Notes: generated from the sequence alone by a model not told the origin. Shown: positions 16,212 through 23,621, counted from the stretch's first letter. The stretch is DNA of 64,000 nucleotides from Candidatus Daviesbacteria bacterium (GCA_016187025.1 JACPKM010000001.1:186001-250000), one strand, 5' to 3'. Made by a program: numbers and translations.

Positions 16212-17447
16212 TCACGCTTTGTAATACCATTCACCAGGTCTTGCAAAAGGAAAGTCAATATTACCAGCTGTATATTTTATGAATCTTTCAGTTTCCATTG
16301 ATGCTGCATTATCAGCATATACAAAAGTCGGGCTCTTTACAGTTTGTAAATCATAAGTTAATTCTTCTAGCTTAAAAGCCAATGGTCTTTCATATCCAAG
16401 TACAGCCGTGGTTACTTCCATAAAATTCTCACCTCTACGAAGGTGGGCAACATCTTGAGGAGCAGCGCCATCTTGTATGGCAAGAGGAGTATAAGGTGTC
16501 AAATTGTATCTTTCGTTTACATCAACTCCTCTAAGCAGAATTTCTTGAGGAGTAAGCATAAAATCCCAACAACCCGTATCGAAAGCAATTCTTCTTGCCT
16601 CTCTTACAGCTTCCCTCACATTAAAACCTCTGTCTTCTGTTAATCTTGCACTAGCAACAGCAAGTCCGATATTAAACTGTGGAGTTGTCATTTCTCCAAA
16701 CATACATTTTTCCAAATCTTCTAGAAGTGATAATGAACTTTGCTGTTCTAAGATAGCAATCGGAACAATTTGTTCTATGGCTTCTTGAAGAGCAGCTTCC
16801 CTGGCTTGGATTTGTACAACTTGACCTTGAGGCAAAAAATGATAGGAATTTGAGGTTGCCTCAGGGTCTAATTCAGTAGTAACTCTTCCAGTCGCCGGGT
16901 CTAATTTGGTATGTCCACTAAGTCTCCTTCCTTTATCAGCTTCTTCAAAAGTGTAGGAATCTTTCTCAAGAATTAATCTGTCATTTAATAAACCAACAGG
17001 AATATCAGGATCTAAGCGCCAAAAACCCTCATAAACAGTACTTCCTATAGCTTTATGTTCACGAGCAGACAATAGGTTGCCATTATGACGAAAACCCTTA
17101 CTATAAGCAACTGTTACGGCTTCTTCTATATATTGTCGGACTAATTGTCTTTGTGATGGGGGAAAGTAATTTAAAGCTACGAGTTCACCAAAGTCTCTCC
17201 CTTTTAAATAGATTCCTCGGTAGGTTTGAGGGAATTTTCTTAAGGTGGCAGTTGTGTGATCAAGAACAGGTACCATTGCCTGGGAGGCGTAGTCTAACCA
17301 AAAGAGCCGCCGTCTATTATAGTCAGCATTATATTGATCATCCTCACCAATCTTCATTGTCCCCAGTTGTTCTAAGAGCCTAGGCCTTGGTTGATTTCCT
17401 TCTTGCAAAAATGACATTCTAACTTGTGATACTAGCATATAAAGCAT
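16212..17447 (-). CDS. Hypothetical protein, about 400 aa
   Basis: Not recognised. The open frame starts at 17447, but ATG at 17417 (MSFLQEGNQPRPRLLE) is more likely: an extended -10 TGC-TAGTAT lies just upstream of it and the first ten codons look non-coding. The protein is soluble with no signal peptide. It has a helical N-terminal half (YNADYNRRRLFWLDYASQAM) and a mid-section with ALQEAIEQIVPIAILEQQ. It ends IDFPFARPGEWYYKA. It lies between the two 22-bp direct repeats, next to a Phd-PIN module, and may be mobile cargo. Confidence 0.6.
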   Translation of the reverse strand: MLYMLVSQVRMSFLQEGNQPRPRLLEQLGTMKIGEDDQYNADYNRRRLFWLDYASQAMVPVLDHTTATLRKFPQTYRGIYLKGRDFGELVALNYFPPSQRQLVRQYIEEAVTVAYSKGFRHNGNLLSAREHKAIGSTVYEGFWRLDPDIPVGLLNDRLILEKDSYTFEEADKGRRLSGHTKLDPATGRVTTELDPEATSNSYHFLPQGQVVQIQAREAALQEAIEQIVPIAILEQQSSLSLLEDLEKCMFGEMTTPQFNIGLAVASARLTEDRGFNVREAVREARRIAFDTGCWDFMLTPQEILLRGVDVNERYNLTPYTPLAIQDGAAPQDVAHLRRGENFMEVTTAVLGYERPLAFKLEELTYDLQTVKSPTFVYADNAASMETERFIKYTAGNIDFPFARPGEWYYKA

Positions 17448-17535
17448 GGATAGTAAAGCTATAAGCCTTAACGGCTCCTGAAACTACTACACGGGAAAGT
17501 GCTTTCTGAGTCGTACATATTGCCAGACAATAATA

Positions 17536-17564
17536 TTGACAAATTTTGACCCACGCTGTATGAT
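17536..17564 (+). promoter_or_regulatory. Promoter of the Phd-PIN module
   Basis: TTGACA (17536-17541), exactly 17 bases, TATGAT (17559-17564), then 6 bases to the ATG at 17571. Near-consensus promoter with leaderless geometry. Antitoxin autorepression at this site would be typical but is inferred. Confidence 0.65.
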
Positions 17565-17570
17565 AAGTAC

Positions 17571-17852
17571 ATGTTAACAGTAAATATAAGGGATTTATCC
17601 AGAAGCCCTAAGAGAATTCTTGAAGAGATTAAAAGAACTAAACAACCCAGACAGGTAGTCAGCCAAAGGAAACCTCAGGCAGTGATTGTGAGTCTAGAGG
17701 CTTTTAAGGATTTTGAAGAACTAAAAAGTAAGCAAAAACAGCAAGGGTCTGCTTTGGCACTACTAAAAATAGCCAAGATGGCAGATAAGCTAAAGGCTAA
17801 GGGCCCCAAAGATTTATCTGCTAACTTGGATAAATATACATGGGATGAGTAA
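17571..17852 (+). CDS. Phd/YefM-type antitoxin
   Basis: 93 aa. It has the N-terminal Phd fold pattern MLTVNIRDLSRSPKRILEEI, then QVVSQRKPQAVIVSLEAFKD, the usual antitoxin DNA-binding domain. The C-terminal half is charged and probably binds the toxin. It overlaps the PIN gene by 8 bases, the standard antitoxin-first order. Confidence 0.8.
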   Translation: MLTVNIRDLSRSPKRILEEIKRTKQPRQVVSQRKPQAVIVSLEAFKDFEELKSKQKQQGSALALLKIAKMADKLKAKGPKDLSANLDKYTWDE

Positions 17853-18285
17853 ATCACCAATAGTTGTTGTTGATAGTGATGGAATAGTTGCTCAGGGTAA
17901 TTTGGCTGATTCCAACCACGAGACGGCTGTAAAAATAGCTGAAAAACTAATAGAGATTCAAGCAAAAGTTATCTATCCTTCCTGTATAATTTTTGAATCT
18001 ACTACAACAATGTCCAGAAAATTAAATAATCCTCAAATGGCAGCTGGAACTTTATCAGTGTTTGCTGATCCGAACATGATAATTGAACCAATTGGCCAGG
18101 ATATTATCGCTGGAGCCGCCAAATACTTTGATCCTAATGCCACTAAAAAGAATACGCCATTTGACTGTGTTGTGGTAGCAGTAGCCGATAAATACAAAGC
18201 AGACTATATTTTTAGTTTTGATGCTTTCTATGTTAAAAAATATGGGTTTAAATTAGCAAAGGACCTGTTGTCTGGTAAACGTTAG
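17845..18285 (+). CDS. PIN-domain toxin (VapC-like ribonuclease)
   Basis: 146 aa. The acidic PIN residues are visible: D in VVDSDGIV, E in CIIFESTTT, D in TPFDCVVVAVADKY and D in IFSFDAFYVKKYG. PIN toxins cut RNA, often tRNA or rRNA, and are neutralised by the upstream antitoxin. It ends just before the second 22-bp repeat. Confidence 0.8.
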   Translation: MSKSPIVVVDSDGIVAQGNLADSNHETAVKIAEKLIEIQAKVIYPSCIIFESTTTMSRKLNNPQMAAGTLSVFADPNMIIEPIGQDIIAGAAKYFDPNATKKNTPFDCVVVAVADKYKADYIFSFDAFYVKKYGFKLAKDLLSGKR

Positions 18286-18287
18286 CG

Positions 18288-18309
18288 GATATTAAGGTAA
18301 TGTCACCTT
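18288..18309 (+). repeat. 22-bp direct repeat, copy 2
   Basis: Exact second copy of the repeat at 16144-16165, directly after the PIN stop codon. Confidence 0.75.
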
Positions 18310-18315
18310 ATAACA

Positions 18316-18672
18316 CTACCCAATCCTGAATAAATTACGGACTCTTTGTAAAATCACCTTTTTAGTCTTGGTATTTAACTGCCCGGCAGTATCTTTAATA
18401 ATAGATTCATCAGCTGTAAATAATTTATCCGGTCTGACATAACTTTCCACCGGTAAACCCCCGGTGGTAAAATCAGCTGTCTTAATCTGAATTGCTGTTT
18501 TGCTGGAATAAGGCTTTGAGGTAATTTGACACAAAATCAAATTCTCAAACTCTGCTTTTGCCAGAACCAAAGCTGGGCGGATTTTTTTACCCTTTAAATT
18601 TGAAAAGGGGAAGGTTACAAGAGCCACACTACCTACTCGTAGAGGAGCTTCGCTCACTGTAAACTTTTCCAT
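18316..18672 (-). CDS. MazF/PemK-type mRNA interferase toxin
   Basis: 118 aa. It has the MazF fold features RVGSVALVTFPFSNLKGKKI followed by RPALVLAKAE, LILCQITSKPYS, and later SYVRPDKLFTADESIIKD. MazF toxins cleave mRNA at short motifs. The start overlaps the antitoxin by 19 bases, giving a MazE-MazF order on the minus strand. The module converges with the Phd-PIN module, leaving 30 bases that include the 22-bp repeat. Confidence 0.85.
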   Translation of the reverse strand: MEKFTVSEAPLRVGSVALVTFPFSNLKGKKIRPALVLAKAEFENLILCQITSKPYSSKTAIQIKTADFTTGGLPVESYVRPDKLFTADESIIKDTAGQLNTKTKKVILQRVRNLFRIG

Positions 18673-18893
18673 GCCTCATCTTCTTCCGGTTTATTCCAAT
18701 CATCCCCCAGTATTTTCTCTGATAGTAGCAAAGTGTCTTTTGCAGAAACTTTTTTTACAGGGGCTGCCACAATTCTGATCTCTCCTTTTTTAACCTGTAA
18801 TTCAACCTCACTGCCTAACCCGCTCTCATTAAGAAGTGGTTTGGGAATCCTAACTCCCCGTGAATTTCCAATAGAAATTAGTGTCGTGATCAT
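18654..18893 (-). CDS. AbrB/MazE-type antitoxin
   Basis: 79 aa. It has the swapped-hairpin AbrB sequence TLISIGNSRGVRIPKPLLNE and VELQVKKGEIRIVA, then an acidic C-terminus (DDWNKPEEDEAW) that would bind the toxin. It is directly upstream of and overlaps the MazF-like gene. Confidence 0.85.
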   Translation of the reverse strand: MITTLISIGNSRGVRIPKPLLNESGLGSEVELQVKKGEIRIVAAPVKKVSAKDTLLLSEKILGDDWNKPEEDEAWKSLQ

Positions 18894-18903
18894 ACGTAAT
18901 TAC

Positions 18904-18932
18904 ATTGTACCTACAGATAAAGATTATGTCAA
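18904..18932 (-). promoter_or_regulatory. Promoter of the MazEF module
   Basis: On the minus strand TTGACA (18932-18927), 17 bases, TACAAT (18909-18904), then 10 bases to the ATG at 18893. Near-consensus. Confidence 0.65.
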
Positions 18933-18946
18933 GTCTTACAGGCATG

Positions 18947-21064
18947 TTAAAAAGGATTCTTCCCAGGCCAGTTTGCTAGCATTATACTTTTACCTTCATG
19001 GGGTAGTTTTTGCCAGAGTTCCTCGGTTATAAAAGGCATGAAGGGATGCAAAAGCTCTAAAGAAGTTCTGAAAATATATTCCAAAACAGGTTGGGTTTCA
19101 GTCCTTCTATCTTTGCTTTGCTCAATATATTTATCTGCAAACTCATGCCAGATAAATTCATACAAAGCATCTGCACCGTCATGGAACCTATACTGATCGA
19201 TAGCTTTACCAACTGCCTCACCCGTCTTATTAAGCTTTGCCAAAATTTCCTGATCATTTGAATTAGATAAACTTTGTATAGCCGTAGCATTTTTGTCCAG
19301 GTGTTTAGCATCCTCAGGAGCAAATTCAATGATGAATCTGCCAATATTCCAAAGCTTATTAGTAAAATTTCTCATAGCTTGTAGTTTAGGATGAGAAAGA
19401 GCCTGGTCATGCCCAAAAGCTGTCCCATAAACCAAAGCCATCCTGGCAGCATCAGCCCCATATTGTTCCACAATCTCTATCGGGTTAACCACATTCCCCT
19501 TAGATTTGCTCATCTTTTTACCCAAAGGATCCAAAACTTTTCCGTGCAGCACTATGTCTTTAAATGGTATTTTCCCTGTAGAATAAATCCCAAGCATTAC
19601 CATCCTGGCTACCCAAAAAAGCAAAATATCATACATAGTTTCTATTACAGAGGTTGGGTAAAATTTCTCAAAACCCCCTGGACGGCTTGCTTTGAGTGTT
19701 GCGAAGGGCCACTGGCCGGAGGAAAACCAGGTGTCAAACACATCCGGATCTCTTTCTAAGCTGACATTTTCGCAACTGGGGCACTTGTTAGGAGTTTCCC
19801 CCTCAGTCACGATCCACTTATCACAATTTTTACAAAACCAAGCCGGAATCTGCATTCCCCAAACAATCTGACGGGAGATATTCCAATCTTTAATATTTTC
19901 CAGCCATCTAAAGTAAGTTGTTTCCCAGTTTTTGGGATAAATTTTAATCTTTTCCTCTTTAACAACCTCAATTGCCTTCTTTGCCAAATCACCCACCTTA
20001 ATAAACCACTGCTCTAAGGGTAAGGGTTCAATCTCAGTGCCGCATTTATAGCATACACCTACCCTGTTTTTATAACTTTCATCTATCTTCTCAATTAATC
20101 CCTTTTCCTGCATCTCTTTGGCGATTGCAGCACGGGCTTCTTTGACTCTCATACCGGCAAACTTACCAGCCTTTTCATTTAGCCTGCCGTCAAACCCAAT
20201 TACCTGGCGTACTTCTAAGTTATGCCTTTTACCAATTTCAGAGTCCACCATGCTATGGGCAGGAGTTACCTTAACTACACCTGTTCCAAACTCCGGATCC
20301 ACTGCTTCATCAGAAATAACCTTTATTTTAGCTGGGCCAAGTACTGTCTCTATATCTAACTCTTTGCCAATATATTGCTGGTAGCGGGTATCTCTAGGAT
20401 GCACTGCTACGGCAGTATCCCCAAATTTAGTTTCAAGCCTAACTGTTGCCAAAATTAAGGGTCCGTATTTGATGTAATATAGCGGGGTAGTCCTATCTTC
20501 ATATAAAACCTCCAAATCAGAAAAACTGGTGCCGTGTTTGGTGCAATAGTTTACAATCCTGGTGCCCCGGTAGATTAAACCGTCATCAAACATCTTTTTA
20601 AATGTTTTATAAACAATTTTTATAATGTCCGGATCTAAAGTAAATTTCATTCTTGACCAGTCAACAGAAAAGCCCATCTTGCGGAGCTGGCCTTCCATGG
20701 TGCCTTTATTATCCTGGACAAAATCCCAGATCATCTGGTATAGGGTTTCCCTATCATAGTCAAAACGGGATTTACCCTCCTTTTCTAACTGTTTTTCAAA
20801 AACTACCTGGGTTTCAAAGCCGGCATGGTCAGAGCCAGGCAGCCAGAGGGTAGAATCGCCTAGCATTCTATGGTATCTGATTAAGATATCTTCCACTACA
20901 TACATGGCATGGCCAAAATGGAGGGGAGCATTAGCATTAGGTGGAGGTAAAATTATGGTGTAGGGTTTGCCATCTGGATTCACCTCAGGTTTAAAAAATC
21001 CTGATTCCTCCCAGAATTTGTACCATTTCTCTTCAGTTTTTGTTTGATCGTATACTTTATCCAT
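18947..21064 (-). CDS. valS: Valine-tRNA ligase
   Basis: 705 aa class I synthetase, shorter than the roughly 880-950 aa of many bacterial enzymes; the end lacks a long coiled-coil arm. The HIGH motif is HFGH (49-52) in PPPNANAPLHFGHAMYVVED, and KMSKS is in KKMSKSKGNVVNPIEIV near 516. A zinc-type insertion CKNCDKW with CPSC precedes DVFDTWFSSGQWPF. ValRS identity rather than Ile or Leu is supported by this wording and by the T-box upstream, whose specifier is GUC. The ATG overlaps the sigma-factor gene by 8 bases, so both share the T-box-controlled transcript. Confidence 0.93.
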   Translation of the reverse strand: MDKVYDQTKTEEKWYKFWEESGFFKPEVNPDGKPYTIILPPPNANAPLHFGHAMYVVEDILIRYHRMLGDSTLWLPGSDHAGFETQVVFEKQLEKEGKSRFDYDRETLYQMIWDFVQDNKGTMEGQLRKMGFSVDWSRMKFTLDPDIIKIVYKTFKKMFDDGLIYRGTRIVNYCTKHGTSFSDLEVLYEDRTTPLYYIKYGPLILATVRLETKFGDTAVAVHPRDTRYQQYIGKELDIETVLGPAKIKVISDEAVDPEFGTGVVKVTPAHSMVDSEIGKRHNLEVRQVIGFDGRLNEKAGKFAGMRVKEARAAIAKEMQEKGLIEKIDESYKNRVGVCYKCGTEIEPLPLEQWFIKVGDLAKKAIEVVKEEKIKIYPKNWETTYFRWLENIKDWNISRQIVWGMQIPAWFCKNCDKWIVTEGETPNKCPSCENVSLERDPDVFDTWFSSGQWPFATLKASRPGGFEKFYPTSVIETMYDILLFWVARMVMLGIYSTGKIPFKDIVLHGKVLDPLGKKMSKSKGNVVNPIEIVEQYGADAARMALVYGTAFGHDQALSHPKLQAMRNFTNKLWNIGRFIIEFAPEDAKHLDKNATAIQSLSNSNDQEILAKLNKTGEAVGKAIDQYRFHDGADALYEFIWHEFADKYIEQSKDRRTETQPVLEYIFRTSLELLHPFMPFITEELWQKLPHEGKSIMLANWPGKNPF

Positions 21065-21638
21065 ACAATACTGCTTCCCTTTTAAGTCGCCTTTTCATAG
21101 CAGCTGTTGCTCTGGCAAACCTTTTTTTGCTTGAGTTGACAGTAATTTTTAGCGCCTGCGCAATTTCCGGGTGACTAAAACCATAAAAACGTCCTGCAAC
21201 TACTGCTTGTTGCTCGGGTGTTAAATTACCAACCAAACCTGCTACCTCTTCATTATATAAAAAAATATTTTCAGGATTACCCCTTGGATCACTGGGAAGA
21301 ATTGGGATTTCATCACCCCCATAGGTTATATAAACAGTTTTGGCATCACGTCTAGCTGCTCTTTGAGAGCGAAAGAAGTCAATTATGTCATTACCCACGA
21401 TTCTATTAATCCAACCATTAACACTTGCAGCTGTGACTGTTCCACTTCTTGTTAAAGCGTGCATATAAGCATCTTGAACTATATCTTCAGCTGCCTCCGG
21501 ACTAAGTAAAGATCTTCGGGTAACACCTTTTACTATTACCTCAAAGCGGGTTTGATAGTGCCCAGCAATAATATCATTACGATCTGAGGCACGCAGAGGT
21601 GTTCTTATATCTGTACCATTTAATGTTTCTATAGTCAT
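21057..21638 (-). CDS. ECF-like RNA polymerase sigma factor
   Basis: 193 aa. Region 2 reads AAEDIVQDAYMHALTRS, then GWINRIVGNDIIDFFRSQRA, the core- and -10-binding part. Region 4 reads LTPEQQAVVAGRFYGFSHPE followed by IAQALKITVNSSKKRFARA, a helix-turn-helix for -35 recognition. No anti-sigma gene is adjacent. It is the first gene after a T-box leader and overlaps valS by 8 bases, so its expression should follow uncharged tRNA-Val. A second extended -10 (TGG-TAAAAT) sits 6 bases before its ATG, after the T-box terminator, so basal expression may bypass the riboswitch. Confidence 0.85.
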   Translation of the reverse strand: MTIETLNGTDIRTPLRASDRNDIIAGHYQTRFEVIVKGVTRRSLLSPEAAEDIVQDAYMHALTRSGTVTAASVNGWINRIVGNDIIDFFRSQRAARRDAKTVYITYGGDEIPILPSDPRGNPENIFLYNEEVAGLVGNLTPEQQAVVAGRFYGFSHPEIAQALKITVNSSKKRFARATAAMKRRLKREAVLYG

Positions 21639-21644
21639 AGAATT

Positions 21645-21653
21645 ATTTTACCA
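21645..21653 (-). promoter_or_regulatory. Possible internal leaderless promoter after the T-box terminator
   Basis: Minus strand TGG-TAAAAT (hexamer 21650-21645), 6 bases before the sigma ATG at 21638. It starts within the terminator U-tract. It could give a terminator-independent transcript. Confidence 0.4.
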
Positions 21654-21691
21654 AAAAAAACACGCCAATCCCTTCTGTTGGGACGAGCGTG
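21653..21691 (-). terminator. T-box intrinsic terminator
   Basis: Minus-strand hairpin with outer stem CACGC/GCGTG (21691-21687 with 21665-21661) and inner TCCC/GGGA, followed by eight T residues (21660-21653). It competes with the antiterminator formed by the T-box core. Confidence 0.8.
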
Positions 21692-21835
21692 TCCTTCGAT
21701 TTCACTCAGGATTATAACCCATGGTACCACCCAAATTACTTCTTGATTACTGCTGTTACGGGCTTACCCGGAGGGTTCTAAGTTTTTCTTCCCTCAGCTT
21801 CTTGAGTGACGTTAATCTCAAGTCAAACGCTTTGT
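21653..21835 (-). promoter_or_regulatory. T-box riboswitch (valine, GUC specifier) with terminator
   Basis: On the minus strand: a short hairpin CTTGAG/CTCAAG (21822-21801) has a 10-base loop (21816-21807) containing GTC at 21810-21808, the expected valine specifier. A second small hairpin (CGGG/CCCG) follows. The conserved T-box core AATTTGGGTGGTACCATGGG falls at about 21737-21718; its TGGT pairs with the NCCA end of uncharged tRNA. An intrinsic terminator follows at 21691-21653. Downstream genes are the ECF sigma and valS, consistent with a valine sensor. Stem I is much shorter than in typical Firmicute T-boxes. Confidence 0.85.
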
Positions 21836-21839
21836 AAAA

Positions 21840-21868
21840 AGTATAAGCTGAAGATAGTAAAAAATCAA
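21840..21868 (-). promoter_or_regulatory. Promoter of the T-box-sigma-valS operon
   Basis: Minus strand TTGATT (21868-21863), 17-base spacer, TATACT (21845-21840). The predicted start near 21833 lies just upstream of the specifier hairpin, so the leader is about 195 nt. Confidence 0.65.
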
Positions 21869-21874
21869 GTTAAA

Positions 21875-22534
21875 CTAGGGGGTAATCATTAACATCGGGT
21901 TTATAAGTTTTCTACTCATAGGAAATTTTCGATCACGGGCACCTGCAACCATGCTATAAACATCTACTTCAGATTCTCTTACTGCTGTAATTACCGGTTG
22001 TGTAAATAAGCTCCATGCTATAAGCAACCTTTGATTTTCTTTATCTCCTATAATACAGCGAACCATTCTTCTGGGAAATGCTAAGGTGGCAAGGTTCATA
22101 GTAATCCTGTAGGTTTCTGCCTGTAGCTGTGGCCCAGAAACTAATCTTAATTCATCACTGCAAGCAACGGGTTTAAACTCATTTCCAAGTTGAGTTCCCC
22201 ATAACTCTACATATGATAATCCTTTGAACTGTTCAGTTAAGGTGGGAGGGGTTACCAACTTCCGTGTTGGTAATAAAGTATTTCCCAGCGGCCTATCAAC
22301 TTTAATACAATCCGGGGTGCATTTATATTCGATAGCTACTGTGGTTACACCCGGGTTGAAAACCTCATTATATATAAAGCCCTCGCCCCTCCTCTGTAGG
22401 GATATTAAAACAATCCGGTCATTACGGTCAGATAGTCGGACGAGATGGTCAAAAGACTGCGGAGCAACCTTATGGCCGTTTACCCAAACTCTAGTTTCAG
22501 GTTGAAGATAGATACTACGCTTTAAAAGCTCCAT
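21875..22534 (-). CDS. Hypothetical protein, 219 aa
   Basis: Not recognised. The protein is soluble and rich in predicted strands (MELLKRSIYLQPETRVWVNG; VTTVAIEYKCTPDCIKVDRP). Two Cys are close together (CTPDC). There is no signal peptide. Its stop lies just upstream of the T-box promoter. Its own transcript begins with a hairpin and a U-rich tract ending at the ATG, which suggests regulation. Confidence 0.55.
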   Translation of the reverse strand: MELLKRSIYLQPETRVWVNGHKVAPQSFDHLVRLSDRNDRIVLISLQRRGEGFIYNEVFNPGVTTVAIEYKCTPDCIKVDRPLGNTLLPTRKLVTPPTLTEQFKGLSYVELWGTQLGNEFKPVACSDELRLVSGPQLQAETYRITMNLATLAFPRRMVRCIIGDKENQRLLIAWSLFTQPVITAVRESEVDVYSMVAGARDRKFPMSRKLINPMLMITP

Positions 22535-22599
22535 AAAAGAAAGCCCACTTGAGGGTAGGCTATTGTGGCGATTGTATTGCGGCTACTTTTATCTGTCAA
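22535..22599 (-). promoter_or_regulatory. Consensus promoter plus 5' hairpin and U-tract before the 219-aa gene
   Basis: Minus strand TTGACA (22599-22594), 17 bases, TACAAT (22576-22571). The predicted start is near 22564. The RNA then forms AGCCUAC/GUGGGCU with a 6-base loop (22561-22542), followed by UUCUUUU (22541-22535) and directly by AUG at 22534. The promoter overlaps the tsaD 3' end. The hairpin plus U-run resembles a terminator placed exactly at the start codon. Confidence 0.6.
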
Positions 22600-23599
22600 T
22601 AGCCAAGGATAGGTTTGGATTGGCTTGAAGGGTTAATATATCTGGTGTAGGTTTTTGGTAATATGCTGCAGCGGCAATCATGGCTGCATTGTCTGTACAT
22701 AAATAGGGTGGTGGAACGTGTAGTTTCACTTTTAACTTTTCACTTTTAACTTTTAACTTGCGAACCAGTTCCTGGTTCGCCGCTACCCCTCCTGCAACAA
22801 TAATTTGTTCAACTTCATACTTTTGGGCTGCTTTGACAGTCTTTATAACTAGGGAATCTATGATAGCAGCTTCCAAAGAAGCAGCCAGATCTTCTTTTTT
22901 GGCCCTAAGATCTTCTTTTAAGATGTTTGCAAAAGCGGTTTTGAGTCCTGAAAAAGAAAAGTCCAGATTTTTAGAATTCAGCATTGGCCGTGGAAAATTG
23001 AAAGCTTTAGGATCTCCTTTTTGGGCAAGTTTAGCAATTTGCGGGCCTCCGGGATAAGGGTATCCCAAAAGTCTGGCGCATTTATCAAAACACTCTCCTG
23101 CGGCATCATCCCTGGTTCCTCCTAAATACTCATATTTGCCATGCGAAGTAAACAAAACTAAATCAGTATGCCCTCCTGAGACCAGCAGGCCAAGGCAGGG
23201 AAATTTTGGCGAACTATTCCCAATCCAATTTGCATAAAAATGTCCTATTAAATGGTTTACAGGAATTAAAGGTTTGTTCCAAATATAAGCTAGAGTTTTG
23301 GCAGTTTCTACTCCAACAAGCAGAGAACCAATCAGTCCTGGTCCATATGTGACTGCTATTGCGTTGATATCCTGTCCCCTGTAACCTGAAACCTGTAAAC
23401 TTTCCTGTATCACTGGAATAATAGATTTTAGCTGTTCCCTGGCTGCTTGCTCGGGAATCACACCACCATATTTTGCCTGTAAATCAGCTGATGAAGCCAC
23501 TACATTGGATAAAATAGTTATCCGGTTATTTTCCTGTCTCAGGACCGCCGCGGCAGTCTCATCACAGGAAGTCTCTATCCCTAAAATTGTTTTGTACAT
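22589..23599 (-). CDS. tsaD: tRNA N6-adenosine threonylcarbamoyltransferase TsaD
   Basis: 336 aa from ATG at 23599 (MYKTILGIETSCDETAAAVL). An upstream ATG at 23680 is in frame, but those residues look non-coding and a leaderless promoter precedes 23599. The Kae1/Gcp fold is clear: the HxxxH metal site in NHLIGHFYANW, LLVSGGHTDLVL, SFSGLKTAF, and the C-terminal CTDNAAMIAAAAYY. With TsaB/TsaE it makes t6A37 in ANN-decoding tRNAs. Two stretches look like repeat insertions: RKLKVKSEKLKVKLHV (about 22724-22770) and LQVSGYRGQD (about 23370-23405). The chromosome has a second, diverged copy of only its first codons at 26807-26866. Confidence 0.95.
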   Translation of the reverse strand: MYKTILGIETSCDETAAAVLRQENNRITILSNVVASSADLQAKYGGVIPEQAAREQLKSIIPVIQESLQVSGYRGQDINAIAVTYGPGLIGSLLVGVETAKTLAYIWNKPLIPVNHLIGHFYANWIGNSSPKFPCLGLLVSGGHTDLVLFTSHGKYEYLGGTRDDAAGECFDKCARLLGYPYPGGPQIAKLAQKGDPKAFNFPRPMLNSKNLDFSFSGLKTAFANILKEDLRAKKEDLAASLEAAIIDSLVIKTVKAAQKYEVEQIIVAGGVAANQELVRKLKVKSEKLKVKLHVPPPYLCTDNAAMIAAAAYYQKPTPDILTLQANPNLSLAIDR

Positions 23600-23606
23600 A
23601 AGCTGA

Positions 23607-23615
23607 ATTTTAACA
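23607..23615 (-). promoter_or_regulatory. Extended -10 promoter of tsaD, leaderless
   Basis: Minus strand TGT-TAAAAT (hexamer 23612-23607), 7 bases before the ATG at 23599. The TAAAAT-to-ATG segment is repeated unchanged before the tsaD fragment at 26866. Confidence 0.5.
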
Positions 23616-23621
23616 GATTTA

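Noticed and set aside
16144..18309. CRISPR-like array from the 22-bp repeats
   Set aside because: Only two copies, 2.1 kb apart, with genes in between; no spacer array and no cas genes.
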